In this document: in pieces, positions 7,795 to 15,608 of the stretch
How the letters are laid out: each line of letters opens with the position of its first letter
Numbering within the stretch: position 1 is the stretch's first letter
From: Clostridiales bacterium
GTDB taxonomy: Bacteria > Bacillota > Clostridia > Lachnospirales > Lachnospiraceae
Assembly (NCBI GenBank): GCA_018365455.1
Contig: JAGZJZ010000010.1
Span: forward strand, 1 to 64,000
Direction of reading: 5' to 3'
Length of the DNA: 64,000 bases
Position numbers and translations under genes: made by a program
The notes under the pieces: generated by a model
What the model was told of the DNA's origin: nothing
The model's input: only the letters and a program-made list of their open reading frames with translations
The model's database searches: none

Positions 7795-7974
7795 AGTGCC
7801 ACCCGGCACTAGTGCCGCTTGGCGCAAATACGCCACTATATAGCACCCGCTATCTGCGCCAGCTGCACGACTGTGAATCTAGCCGTAGCCCGCTACGCCG
7901 TCTATTCACAGTCGCACACCTGACACAGATATCAGGCACTATATATCGACGTATTTACACCACCCGGCACTAGT
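7795..7974 (+). repeat. Hairpin-rich leader flanked by 15-bp direct repeats
   Basis: CCACCCGGCACTAGT occurs at 7799-7813 and again at 7960-7974. Between them are hairpins with C-rich loops: AGTGCC-ACCC-GGCACT, GGCG/CGCC, ATAGC-ACCC-GCTAT, and a larger one with arms GACTGTGAAT (7869-7878) and ATTCACAGTC (7904-7913) holding an inner CGTAG-CCCG-CTACG. The arrangement looks like a 161-bp structured segment inserted, with target duplication, between the promoter and the retron ncRNA. No ORF. Confidence 0.6.
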
Positions 7975-7975
7975 T

Positions 7976-8180
7976 TGACAGAGGCATTAGTATTTCCGGA
8001 GATATTTTCTCTGGCCGGGCAGCGAGTCGCTGTCCGGATATGTATGATTGAAGATTGGTGCAGGTCTGCCTGCACACCGTAAACTGCTGCGATGTACTTC
8101 TGCACACTGCTTGTGCACCGCCGCCTTCGGCTCGTACAGCTTCGCATTTTACGTATCACCTTTTTGTTTTGCCTCTGTCA
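7976..8180 (+). ncRNA. Retron msr-msd non-coding RNA (predicted)
   Basis: A perfect 11-bp closing pair, TGACAGAGGCA (7976-7986) and TGCCTCTGTCA (8170-8180), corresponds to retron a1/a2. Inside are the expected msr stem-loops: CCGGAGA/TCTCTGG (7996-8014), CCGGGCAGCG/CGCTGTCCGG with a 3-nt loop (8015-8037) and GTGCAGG/CCTGCAC (8058-8075). Then a long interrupted msd-like stem pairs 8078-8097 with 8134-8153 (CGTAAA/TTTACG, TGCG/CGCA, GTAC/GTAC) and carries two terminal hairpins. The order and the position 51 nt before the RT gene match known retrons. The exact branch guanosine and msd ends cannot be fixed by eye. Confidence 0.75.
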
Positions 8181-8231
8181 GCTGCCTGAATCTGAATGTC
8201 CGGTTTGAAATACATAAGATGGAGGTAAGTC

Positions 8232-9230
8232 ATGGGAGATCAGAACTTGTGGAAATATTGCACCCGGGAACATTGCAGGAAGCTGCTTACGGAATTTCAA
8301 CTGTTTGGAGAGATGAATTGGTCCAAGGAACGCCAGATCGCTTGTCTGTATGCTCTTAGCAACCATATATCGGATCACTACCACACAGCAGTAATTCCCA
8401 AACAGGACGGTACCTGCCGAAAACTCTGCATACCGGACACACTTTTGAAACTGGTACAGAGAAATATTCTGCATCATATTCTGGATGGTCTTACGGTATC
8501 GTCATATGCAACTGCCTATCGTAAGGGAGTCACCATCCTCAACAATGTATCCTGCCATACCGGACAGGAAAAAATTCTGAAACTGGATATTCATGATTTT
8601 TTTGGAAGCATACCGTTTATACTGGTGTACCAGAGCGTATTTCACAGTGACCGTTTTCCACCTTCAGTAGGTACGCTGCTGACCCATCTCTGCTGTTATA
8701 ACGGCTGTCTGCCTCAGGGAGCACCCGCCTCAGCAGCAATATCAAATCTTGTAATGAAGCCTTTTGATGAGTACATGGGAAATTGGTGTGGAGAACGCAA
8801 AATTACATATACCAGATACTGCGATGACATGACTTTTTCCGGCAGCTTTGAAGCATATAAAGTGAAAAATAAGGTCCGCAGTTTCCTAAAGGTAATTGGT
8901 TTTGAATTAAATGAGAAGAAGACGAAATTACTCCTGGCAGGACAGCGTCAGGCGGTAACCGGAATTGTAGTCAATGAAAAGCCCCAGGTATCAAAAGAAT
9001 ACAGAAAAAAACTGCGCCAGGAAGTATATTACTGCCTTAAATTTGGTGCAGCATCTCATCTGGAGCATATGAATCATGACGAGTCCGGATCAAAAGAAGG
9101 GGCTGAACGATATCTACAGCAGCTGCTTGGTAAAATTAACTTTGTCCTCCAGGTTAATCCCGAGGATGAATATTTTAGGGCGGCAAGGGAGCGATTAAGA
9201 AAAAATCAGAATGAGAGAGTAAACAGGTAG
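8232..9230 (+). CDS. Retron-type reverse transcriptase
   Basis: 332-residue RNA-directed DNA polymerase that would copy the msd part of the RNA just upstream into multicopy single-stranded DNA joined to msr. Fingers motif QDGTCRKLCIP (58-68); region X NVSCH (105-109), matching retron NAxxH with A to V; catalytic D119 in LKLDIHDFFGSI; QGAPASAAISN (162-172); active site YCDD (196-199), Cys replacing the usual Ala; and the retron-specific VTGIVVN (242-248). SD GGAGG at 8221-8225 serves ATG 8232. No toxin, ATPase, nuclease or TM effector gene adjoins it: downstream is convergent plsC, upstream only repeats. Most characterised retrons defend against phage with an effector; this one looks orphan. 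Confidence 0.93.
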   Translation: MGDQNLWKYCTREHCRKLLTEFQLFGEMNWSKERQIACLYALSNHISDHYHTAVIPKQDGTCRKLCIPDTLLKLVQRNILHHILDGLTVSSYATAYRKGVTILNNVSCHTGQEKILKLDIHDFFGSIPFILVYQSVFHSDRFPPSVGTLLTHLCCYNGCLPQGAPASAAISNLVMKPFDEYMGNWCGERKITYTRYCDDMTFSGSFEAYKVKNKVRSFLKVIGFELNEKKTKLLLAGQRQAVTGIVVNEKPQVSKEYRKKLRQEVYYCLKFGAASHLEHMNHDESGSKEGAERYLQQLLGKINFVLQVNPEDEYFRAARERLRKNQNERVNR

Positions 9231-9242
9231 TTTTCCCATATA

Positions 9243-9300
9243 AAGAAGGAACCGTATCCGATTATTTCCAGGATACGATTCCTTCTTATATTTTTAATTT
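9243..9300. terminator. Bidirectional terminator, RT / plsC
   Basis: Arms AAGAAGGAACCGTATCC (9243-9259) and GGATACGATTCCTTCTT (9271-9287) pair with one mismatch around a 11-nt loop, with T-rich sequence on the plus side. It separates the convergent RT and acyltransferase genes. Confidence 0.85.
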
Positions 9301-10037
9301 AGAGAAAGAGTCTTATGTTCATCTAACATTCCCTGTATTACTTTTTGCGTATATGCCCCTAGGAATTTCCGGTCCTCTTTGCTCAATTCTTTTGGGTAAA
9401 TTGGCGCACCGTATTGGAGTATCACATGTGCAGAACGTATTTTTGGAAAATGATTTTCAAATATTTCCGCGGAGTTTGTGATCGCCATGGGGATTATGGC
9501 GCATCCTGTTTTTTCAGCCATTTTCATGCTGCCTTCTTTAAAGGGAAGCATGGGGGCATCTGCCACTTTGTTCCGGGTACCCTCGGGAAAGATACACATG
9601 GAAATGCCGGCTTTGATCTGTTCAATGCCCTTAAGAATTGTCTTCAGACCTTCCTTAATGTCTTCACGGTTCAGGAACAGGCAGTAGAGCCGTTTCATCC
9701 AGTGGGACAGCAGGGGGATTTTTTCCATCCCGTCTTTTGCTACATAACCCGTCAGTCCAGGGCATCTGGAATAGGTAAGCAGGATGTCAAAAAAGCTTCT
9801 GTGGTTCCCGATGTACAGAACTGCTTCATCCTGAGGGACATTTTCTGCTCCGATAATGGTTGCTTTGGTTCCGCTTACAAATAAAACCAGCTTAAAAACG
9901 TTTTGAACCAGCCGCAGAGATGAAATATCTCTGAGCCTGGGATTGAATTTGCCAAGGATCCATTCAAATATCAGGATTGGAATGGATAAAATAAGAAAGC
10001 CTACTACAATAATTACTACAATAATAAAACGTATCAT
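9294..10037 (-). CDS. plsC: 1-acyl-sn-glycerol-3-phosphate acyltransferase
   Basis: Membrane enzyme that acylates lysophosphatidic acid to phosphatidic acid in phospholipid synthesis. N-terminal hydrophobic helix (residues 2-27), then the catalytic NHRSFFD motif (His79, Asp84), GLKTILKGIEQI with the upstream FLNRED block, and the phosphate-binding FPEGTRNK near 153. Length 247 is normal. It stands alone, convergent with the retron RT and sharing a terminator with it; a repeat copy (10086-10154) lies immediately upstream of its promoter region. Confidence 0.9.
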   Translation of the reverse strand: MIRFIIVVIIVVGFLILSIPILIFEWILGKFNPRLRDISSLRLVQNVFKLVLFVSGTKATIIGAENVPQDEAVLYIGNHRSFFDILLTYSRCPGLTGYVAKDGMEKIPLLSHWMKRLYCLFLNREDIKEGLKTILKGIEQIKAGISMCIFPEGTRNKVADAPMLPFKEGSMKMAEKTGCAIIPMAITNSAEIFENHFPKIRSAHVILQYGAPIYPKELSKEDRKFLGAYTQKVIQGMLDEHKTLSLN

Positions 10038-10085
10038 CTTTTTTTCTCTTTTCTACGAAGTTAGTGATCTCTTATGTATGTGATC

Positions 10086-10154
10086 ATGTCTGAAAATGTT
10101 TCGTCTCCCACAATGTGTGATACACAATTGCAGAAAGTAATTAACAAACACGCT
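10086..10154. repeat. MITE-like repeat, internally deleted copy
   Basis: Begins ATGTCTGAAAATG (degenerate left arm) and ends TAATTAACAAACACGCTC. Its centre, CCCACAATGTGTGATACACA then GCAGAAAG, aligns with CCCACAAAGTGTGACGCACA and CCAGAAAG of the full copy at 7559-7718, showing common descent. Confidence 0.6.
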
Positions 10155-10206
10155 CTTGTGCTGCATCCGGTCGGTACCGGCACTGTAGTTTCAGACCGGA
10201 TTAGTA

Positions 10207-11727
10207 TTAATACCGCCCAAATAAATGAGCGGTCTCACGCAGCCATCTGGCACGCCCGGAGTCCAGGTCTTGTGAAACATATCGGAATTCCCAGTTTCCT
10301 TCGGCAACACCGGGTGTATTCATCCTGTGTCTGCTGTCAAGCTGAAGAATATCCTGTATGGGGAAAATCGCGAATCTTGCAATTGTACCCATGCAGAAAC
10401 GGATCAGATCAAGGCTTATATTGCCTCCATCGGTGTTCCCGTATCTTCGGATTTTGTCTTTTAACTCATCCGGCAGATTCTGATACCATCCGATGGTGGT
10501 GTCGTTATCGTGGGTGCCGGTATAGCAGATACAGTTGGTAGTGGTAAAATTATGAGGAAGGTAAGTACTTTCCCCCATATCCTGAAATGCAAACTGCAGG
10601 ATACGCATACCGGGAAAATGAAACATATCCCTGAGCCACTCCACATCAGGCGTGATGATTCCCAGATCTTCCGCCAGAATCGGGAGGTGGTCCCCCAGTT
10701 TTTTTTGAATGGATAGAAACAGTTCTTCGCAGGGACCTTTGACCCATTTGCCATTTAAGGCAGTCTCTTCTTCCGCAGGGATGGACCAGTATGCTTCGAA
10801 TCCCCGGAAGTGGTCTATCCTCAGGTAATCAACCATTTTCAGCTGATGTGCAATTCTTCTGATCCACCACTGATAGCCATCTTTTTTATGAACCTCCCAG
10901 TCATAGAGCGGATTGCCCCAGCGCTGACCGGTGGCAGAAAAATAGTCCGGAGGAACACCGGATACTCTGGTGGGATGGCCTGCACTGTCAAGCTGAAACA
11001 GTTCCTTATCCGCCCACACATCTGCGCTGTCATATGCTGCAAAGATCGGGATATCTCCGATGATAAATACCTCTTTTTCATTGGCATATGCTTTTAATTT
11101 TGCCCACTGGGAAAAGAAGATAAACTGCAGGAATTTGTGATAGCGGATTTCATCTTTTAAGGTTTTTTCCAGATGCTCACGTACTTCCGGCACAGGAGCG
11201 ATTAATTCTTCCTCCCAGTCAGCCCAGCATTCACCTTCCCGGCTATCTTTCAGCGCCATAAAGAGGCTGTAATCTTCCAACCACTCCACATTTGCAGTAC
11301 AAAAGTCATCATACTCTTCCAGAAGCATCTTATTGGGCGTGTGCTTAAAAGCAGCATAGGCTTTTTGAAAAAGAGACTCTTTGTATTCCCTTACTTCAAT
11401 ATAATCCACTTTCCTGGGATCTTTCCACACAGGTATTTCCCGGAGATCATTTTTTTCCAGCAGTTCCAGTTCAGCCAGATCATCAATGCTGATTAATAAT
11501 GGCTGGCCGGCAAATGCAGAAGGGCTTTGATAGGGGGAATTCCAGAATCCGGTAGGTCCAAGGGGGAGGACCTGCCACAGATGCTGGCTGGATTCCTGGA
11601 GAAAATCAATGAATTCATAGGCACCTTTTCCCAGGTCGCCTATACCATAAGGGGATGGAAAGGAAGTAGGATGCACCAGGATGCCCGACAGCCGCCTTGT
11701 ATCCTCTTCTTTACTTGTATTAACCAT
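10207..11727 (-). CDS. malQ: 4-alpha-glucanotransferase (amylomaltase)
   Basis: GH77 enzyme that transfers alpha-1,4-glucan segments between maltodextrins, releasing glucose; cytoplasmic. Opens with RRLSGILVHPTSFPSPYGIGD, typical of MalQ; catalytic Asp in YLRIDHFRG, general acid Glu in ILAEDLGIITPDV, and the third carboxylate in TGTHDNDT are present. ATG 11727 has an AAAGGAG SD 8 nt upstream; the frame stays open 27 codons further but without SD. 506 residues is the usual length. It works with the maltodextrin genes at 43.5-50.6 kb though not linked to them. Confidence 0.95.
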   Translation of the reverse strand: MVNTSKEEDTRRLSGILVHPTSFPSPYGIGDLGKGAYEFIDFLQESSQHLWQVLPLGPTGFWNSPYQSPSAFAGQPLLISIDDLAELELLEKNDLREIPVWKDPRKVDYIEVREYKESLFQKAYAAFKHTPNKMLLEEYDDFCTANVEWLEDYSLFMALKDSREGECWADWEEELIAPVPEVREHLEKTLKDEIRYHKFLQFIFFSQWAKLKAYANEKEVFIIGDIPIFAAYDSADVWADKELFQLDSAGHPTRVSGVPPDYFSATGQRWGNPLYDWEVHKKDGYQWWIRRIAHQLKMVDYLRIDHFRGFEAYWSIPAEEETALNGKWVKGPCEELFLSIQKKLGDHLPILAEDLGIITPDVEWLRDMFHFPGMRILQFAFQDMGESTYLPHNFTTTNCICYTGTHDNDTTIGWYQNLPDELKDKIRRYGNTDGGNISLDLIRFCMGTIARFAIFPIQDILQLDSRHRMNTPGVAEGNWEFRYVSQDLDSGRARWLRETAHLFGRY

Positions 11728-11834
11728 AAAATTCTCCTTTACGTTATACGTACTATGGTGTTTATTATACTGGACTTTGCACAGGGATTCAAGAAGAATC
11801 CTTGCCACATTTTCAGTGAATTTGTATGATTCCC

Positions 11835-11851
11835 GTTTTTCAAACAGGCTC
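11835..11851. repeat. MITE-like repeat, single arm
   Basis: GTTTTTCAAACAGGCTC resembles the right arm of the dispersed inverted repeat (AATTTTCAAACAAGCTC). It lies between malQ and the pab operon. The rest of the gap 11728-12098 holds a promoter, another repeat copy and nothing else recognised. Confidence 0.4.
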
Positions 11852-11946
11852 TAACATACATAGATAACCTTAAATTAAAAAATAGCTATCCGCTACGCCA
11901 ATAGAGGATAACTGGTAACTTAAAATTACTCGTTTAAAATCTATAC

Positions 11947-11975
11947 TTGAAGAAAACGCGGATTTTGTATATAAT
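11947..11975 (+). promoter_or_regulatory. SigA promoter of the pab operon
   Basis: TTGAAG (11947-11952), 17-bp spacer, perfect TATAAT (11970-11975). Predicted start near 11982, so the palindrome at 12004-12054 lies in the untranslated leader of pabA. Confidence 0.75.
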
Positions 11976-12003
11976 AGGGTCATCTGCAAGTTACGGACCT
12001 TTT

Positions 12004-12054
12004 GAGCTTGTTTGAAAATTCATTCCTGACAGAAAACAATTTTCAAACAAGCTC
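12004..12054. repeat. MITE-like repeat, perfect 17-bp palindrome
   Basis: GAGCTTGTTTGAAAATT (12004-12020) and its exact reverse complement AATTTTCAAACAAGCTC (12038-12054) flank a 17-nt loop. This minimal copy keeps both arms and parts of the inner sequence (CATTCC, GACAGAAA) of the 160-bp form. In RNA it would be a very stable hairpin between the pabA promoter and its SD. Confidence 0.8.
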
Positions 12055-12098
12055 CAGGATAACGACTTGCTTTCAAAAACGAAAGTGAGGAGAGGTCT

Positions 12099-12689
12099 AT
12101 GTTTTTATGTATTGATAATTATGATTCTTTTGTGTACAATCTGTCAGCTTATTTTGAAGAGCTGGGTCAGGAAATTCTGGTAGTGCGAAATGATAAGGTG
12201 AATATAGAGGAACTTGCCGGTATGAAACCGGAGGGAATTGTCATTTCACCGGGTCCGAAGAACCCCAAGTCAGCGGGTTTATCCAATGAAATTGTTCAGA
12301 AATTCATAAATGAGATTCCAATATTAGGTGTATGCCTTGGCCACCAGGTGATAGGGTATTCTTTTGGTGCGGATATTGTAAAAGGCAAACGCCCCATGCA
12401 CGGAAAGGTTACGAAAATCCGCCACAGCGGGAAAGGGATTTTTCGTGGGCTGCCCAGGGAATATGGGGTAACCAGATACCATTCCCTGGTAATAGATAAG
12501 GGAACGCTATCTCCTGATTTTCAGGTGGATGCCTGGACAGAGGATGGGGATATAATGGCAATTTCCCATAGAAAGGCGCCAGTTTATGGCGTTCAGTTTC
12601 ATCCGGAGGCAGTGCTGACCGATTACGGGCATGAACTTTTAGGCAATTTTGTAAATATCAGCAAGGACTGGGGGTACAGAAATGCTTAG
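12099..12689 (+). CDS. pabA: Aminodeoxychorismate synthase, glutamine amidotransferase subunit
   Basis: Class I glutamine amidotransferase that delivers ammonia to PabB for p-aminobenzoate (folate) synthesis; TrpG-like proteins are near-identical in fold. MFLCIDNYDSFVYNL opens the domain; nucleophile C79 in GVCLGHQ, oxyanion strand SPGPKNP (50-56), and the His-Glu pair in VQFHPEA complete the triad. 196 residues is normal. SD GAGGAG precedes ATG 12099. It overlaps pabB by 8 bp. Absence of other trp genes nearby and presence of pabC favour pABA over tryptophan. Confidence 0.92.
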   Translation: MFLCIDNYDSFVYNLSAYFEELGQEILVVRNDKVNIEELAGMKPEGIVISPGPKNPKSAGLSNEIVQKFINEIPILGVCLGHQVIGYSFGADIVKGKRPMHGKVTKIRHSGKGIFRGLPREYGVTRYHSLVIDKGTLSPDFQVDAWTEDGDIMAISHRKAPVYGVQFHPEAVLTDYGHELLGNFVNISKDWGYRNA

Positions 12690-14034
12690 GAAAATCCAGA
12701 AATTAGAACCTTATATTCCCATTCAGGATATTCATGGGGTATTTCAAAATGAAACGGATACAGTATTCCTGGATTCCTCCCTGCAAAATAAGCTTGGCAG
12801 ATATTCTATTATCGGGCTGTATCCCTATCTGAAGCTGGTGAAGGGAGAAGCTTTTACGGTAAATGGAAAGCCATCCGATGTTACCTTCGAACAATTTATG
12901 AGGAATTATCTCAGGGAAAACAGAGAAGAAAATACAACAGGACTTCCGATTATATCTGGGGCAATTGGTTATTTTTCATACGATTACGGAAGAAAAAAAG
13001 AAGGGGTTAAAGCAAAAGATCCCATGGAAACCGATATCCCGGACTGCATTTTGAATTTTTATGATGTATTTATTATAGAAGATCATGAGAAAAAGGAAGT
13101 CACGCTGGCAGCAAATGGGAAATTAAAAGACAGCAGCATTCGTTTGGAAGAACTGAAGAAATCTATTTTTAATGGCATACGTATCGAACGTGCCACAGGA
13201 GAGAAAAAAGCGATAGAGGTCATTCCTAATTTTCAAAAAGAAGAGTATTTAAAAGCAATTGATGATATGATAAGATATATTATCGAAGGTGATATCTATA
13301 TTGCGAATATGACCCAGCGGCTGACCATAAAAAGCGGTAAATCCCCTTATGAAGTATTTCGTAAGCTGCGGGGGAACAATCCTGCTCCTTTTGGCGGATA
13401 TCTGAATTATGGTGATTTTCAGGTGATCTGCGCATCTCCGGAGCGGTTTTTGCAAATGAAAAAAGGGTATGTGGAAACCAGACCCATTAAAGGCACCAGA
13501 AAAAGGGGAAGTACACCCGAAGAGGATCGGATGCTGAAGGAAGAGCTGGCGGCTTCAGAAAAGGATAAAAGTGAGCTGCTGATGATTGTGGATCTGGAGC
13601 GGAATGATTTAAACCGGGTGTGCAGACACGGAAGCGTACAGGTAACGGAGCTCTTTACCGTGGAAGAATATGCCACTGTCTTCCATCTGGTCTCCAATAT
13701 CACAGGAGATTTAAAGCCTGGAATGACGGTGATGGATTTAATAGAAGCGGCATTTCCGGGAGGCTCCATCACCGGAGCGCCCAAACTTCGTGCCATGGAG
13801 ATCATAGACGAGCTGGAACATGGCAGGCGGGGCCTGTACACCGGTTCCATCGGTTATCTGACGTTGGACGGAGACTGTGATTTTAATATTGTGATTCGGA
13901 CTGCCGTGCACAAGGATGGCGTCTACCATTTAGGTGTGGGGGGTGGAATTACCTACGAATCGGAACTGGAATTTGAATATGAAGAGACGCTGCAAAAGGC
14001 AAAAGCAGTACTGGAGGCATTAGAGACTGTTTAA
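12682..14034 (+). CDS. pabB: Aminodeoxychorismate synthase component I
   Basis: Chorismate-using subunit that aminates chorismate to 4-amino-4-deoxychorismate. Typical N-terminal block (FLDSSLQNKLGRYSIIG) and the chorismate-binding core: DIYIANMTQRL, SPERFL, TRPIKGTRKRG, ELLMIVDLERNDL, and PGGSITGAPK with the metal/chorismate residues. 450 residues, normal. Its PIKGTRKRG matches the PIxGTxxR pattern of PabB, where the Lys attacks chorismate, rather than the Ala found in anthranilate synthase. The stop codon TAA (14032-14034) lies within a MITE-like repeat arm. Confidence 0.92.
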   Translation: MLRKIQKLEPYIPIQDIHGVFQNETDTVFLDSSLQNKLGRYSIIGLYPYLKLVKGEAFTVNGKPSDVTFEQFMRNYLRENREENTTGLPIISGAIGYFSYDYGRKKEGVKAKDPMETDIPDCILNFYDVFIIEDHEKKEVTLAANGKLKDSSIRLEELKKSIFNGIRIERATGEKKAIEVIPNFQKEEYLKAIDDMIRYIIEGDIYIANMTQRLTIKSGKSPYEVFRKLRGNNPAPFGGYLNYGDFQVICASPERFLQMKKGYVETRPIKGTRKRGSTPEEDRMLKEELAASEKDKSELLMIVDLERNDLNRVCRHGSVQVTELFTVEEYATVFHLVSNITGDLKPGMTVMDLIEAAFPGGSITGAPKLRAMEIIDELEHGRRGLYTGSIGYLTLDGDCDFNIVIRTAVHKDGVYHLGVGGGITYESELEFEYEETLQKAKAVLEALETV

Positions 14035-14043
14035 AACACGCTC
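14028..14043. repeat. MITE-like repeat arm overlapping pabB stop
   Basis: TGTTTAAAACACGCTC matches the right arm of the dispersed repeat (TTTTAAAACACGC). It provides the last codon and stop of pabB, so the reading frame appears to have been trimmed or extended by the insertion. Confidence 0.5.
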
Positions 14044-14067
14044 TAATGCAGCGCAGAAAGGGTTAAT

Positions 14068-14718
14068 ATGGATAAAAAATATATGCTGTTTGATCTGGAC
14101 GGTACGTTGACAGATCCTCAGGAAGGCATTACTAATTCCGTAGCGTATGCTTTGGAACAATATGGAATACATGTGGAGGACAGGTCAACCTTAAATAAAT
14201 TCATAGGTCCGCCGCTGAAAGATTCTTTTATGGAGTATTACGGATTTGCAGAAGACTGGGCAGAAGAAGCCGTATGGAAATACAGAGAATACTTTAACGA
14301 AGACGGCATATTTGAAAATAAAGTTTATCCCGGCATTCCTCAGATGCTGCAGCGCTTAAACGATCAGGGGAAAATACTGATCGTGGCAACCTCAAAACCC
14401 ACTGTTTACGCAAAGCGGATTCTGGAGCGATTTGAGCTGAGCCGTTACTTTGCGGATGTGCAGGGAAGCGAAATGGATGGCAGTCGTACAAAAAAAGAGG
14501 AAGTAATCAGCTATGCCCTGGAACAGAATCAAATAACAGACAATGCACAGGCTGTGATGATTGGAGACAGGGAACACGATATCATCGGCGCAAAAAAATG
14601 TGGTCTGGACAGCATAGGGGTCTTGTTTGGGTATGGTTCCAGGGAAGAGATGGAGGGCTGCGGAGCAGGTCAGATTGTGGACACTGTTCAAATGCTGGAG
14701 GATTTATTGAGCAGGTAA
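14068..14718 (+). CDS. HAD-family hydrolase, phosphoglycolate phosphatase-like
   Basis: Cytosolic phosphatase of the haloacid dehalogenase superfamily. Motif I DLDGTLTDP (D9, D11), cap domain region about 16-80, motif II VATSKP, and motif III/IV with VMIGDREHDIIGAK. 216 residues, as in the Gph/PgmB-like group. It sits between pabB and pabC in the same orientation (33 nt after pabB), so a role as phosphatase in folate precursor synthesis is conceivable, but housekeeping phosphoglycolate or nucleotide phosphatase activity is equally likely. Confidence 0.85.
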   Translation: MDKKYMLFDLDGTLTDPQEGITNSVAYALEQYGIHVEDRSTLNKFIGPPLKDSFMEYYGFAEDWAEEAVWKYREYFNEDGIFENKVYPGIPQMLQRLNDQGKILIVATSKPTVYAKRILERFELSRYFADVQGSEMDGSRTKKEEVISYALEQNQITDNAQAVMIGDREHDIIGAKKCGLDSIGVLFGYGSREEMEGCGAGQIVDTVQMLEDLLSR

Positions 14719-14820
14719 GAGCAGTCTGCATCTTCAGGAAAACAAAGGTTGTATATGAAGTTTGCAGAATAATTTGCAGATAATTTTTGTATATGTGAGA
14801 AAATATGGGCGGAGTAAAAT

Positions 14821-15540
14821 ATGGATATCAGATTAGATGAAGGATACTGGTTTGGTCTTGGCGTGTTTGAGACGATAGCGGTAGAAAATGGAAAGGCAGT
14901 GCTCCTTGTGGAACATTTGCAACGTCTGGAAAGGGGAATCCGCGAATTCAATTTGAAGATGGACGCAGATAAAGCGCAGATTGCAAGATATCTGGAACAG
15001 CATCCGATGGCACACGGGGTGATGAAGATAGCGGTATCGGATGAAAATATGATCCTGACCCACAGGCAAAATCCCTATGGTGCCCAACAGTTTCACAAGG
15101 GCTTTCGTGGAATGTTCAGCAGGGTAATACGAAATGAGACATCTTCCCTTACCTATCATAAAACTTTGAATTATGGGGACTGTATTCTGGAGAAAAGGAA
15201 AGCCTTAGAAGATGGTTATGATGAGTTTGTTTTCTGCAACAGCAAAGGAGAAATCTGTGAAGGAACATCCAGTAACATTTTTTTCGTAAAAGATCATGTT
15301 GTTTATACACCTGAATTATCCTGCGGACTGCTGCCTGGTATTATAAGAGGCTATTTGCTGGAAACGGAAAACATTGTGGAAACGGTAATTCTGCCCCGGG
15401 AGATCTCCGGTTATGAAGAATGCTTTCTGACAAATTCCCTGATGGGCATCATGCCGGTTACTTCATTAGATGGATATACCTTTCCCAAAAGAGAAATTGC
15501 CGACACATGGAACCAAAAGTTTTGGAAGAATATGGAATAA
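14821..15540 (+). CDS. pabC: Aminodeoxychorismate lyase, PLP fold type IV
   Basis: PLP enzyme that releases pyruvate from aminodeoxychorismate to give p-aminobenzoate. Fold-type IV features: YWFGLGVFETI near the N terminus, Schiff-base lysine K114 in YHKTLNYGD, and the cofactor-phosphate segment GEICEGTSSNIFFV followed by LSCGLLPGIIRG. 239 residues is on the short side for the family but complete. Placement after pabA-pabB argues for PabC rather than a branched-chain or D-amino-acid transaminase. Confidence 0.85.
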   Translation: MDIRLDEGYWFGLGVFETIAVENGKAVLLVEHLQRLERGIREFNLKMDADKAQIARYLEQHPMAHGVMKIAVSDENMILTHRQNPYGAQQFHKGFRGMFSRVIRNETSSLTYHKTLNYGDCILEKRKALEDGYDEFVFCNSKGEICEGTSSNIFFVKDHVVYTPELSCGLLPGIIRGYLLETENIVETVILPREISGYEECFLTNSLMGIMPVTSLDGYTFPKREIADTWNQKFWKNME

Positions 15541-15608
15541 TATGAATGTTCCCTTGCTCATCCTGCATAAGATATGAATAATAAGGCAAAGAAACGATAG
15601 GAGAGCAA

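Noticed and set aside
7795..7920. CRISPR array in the hairpin-rich leader
   Set aside because: Repeated ACCC loops occur in different stems without a constant repeat length or regular spacers.
7975..8006. TTGACA (7975-7980) with GATATT as a retron promoter
   Set aside because: The -35 would overlap a1, so the RNA would lose its closing stem; the TTTACA/TATGAT pair at 7757-7786 is a better promoter.
7932..8159. Small frames on both strands over the msr-msd region as a possible retron effector
   Set aside because: They coincide with the hairpins of the ncRNA, lack SDs and show no protein-like composition.
8232..9230. Group II intron or diversity-generating retroelement RT
   Set aside because: No maturase or endonuclease domain, no intron boundary motifs and no template/variable repeat pair; NxxxH and VTG motifs plus the upstream a1/a2 RNA indicate a retron.
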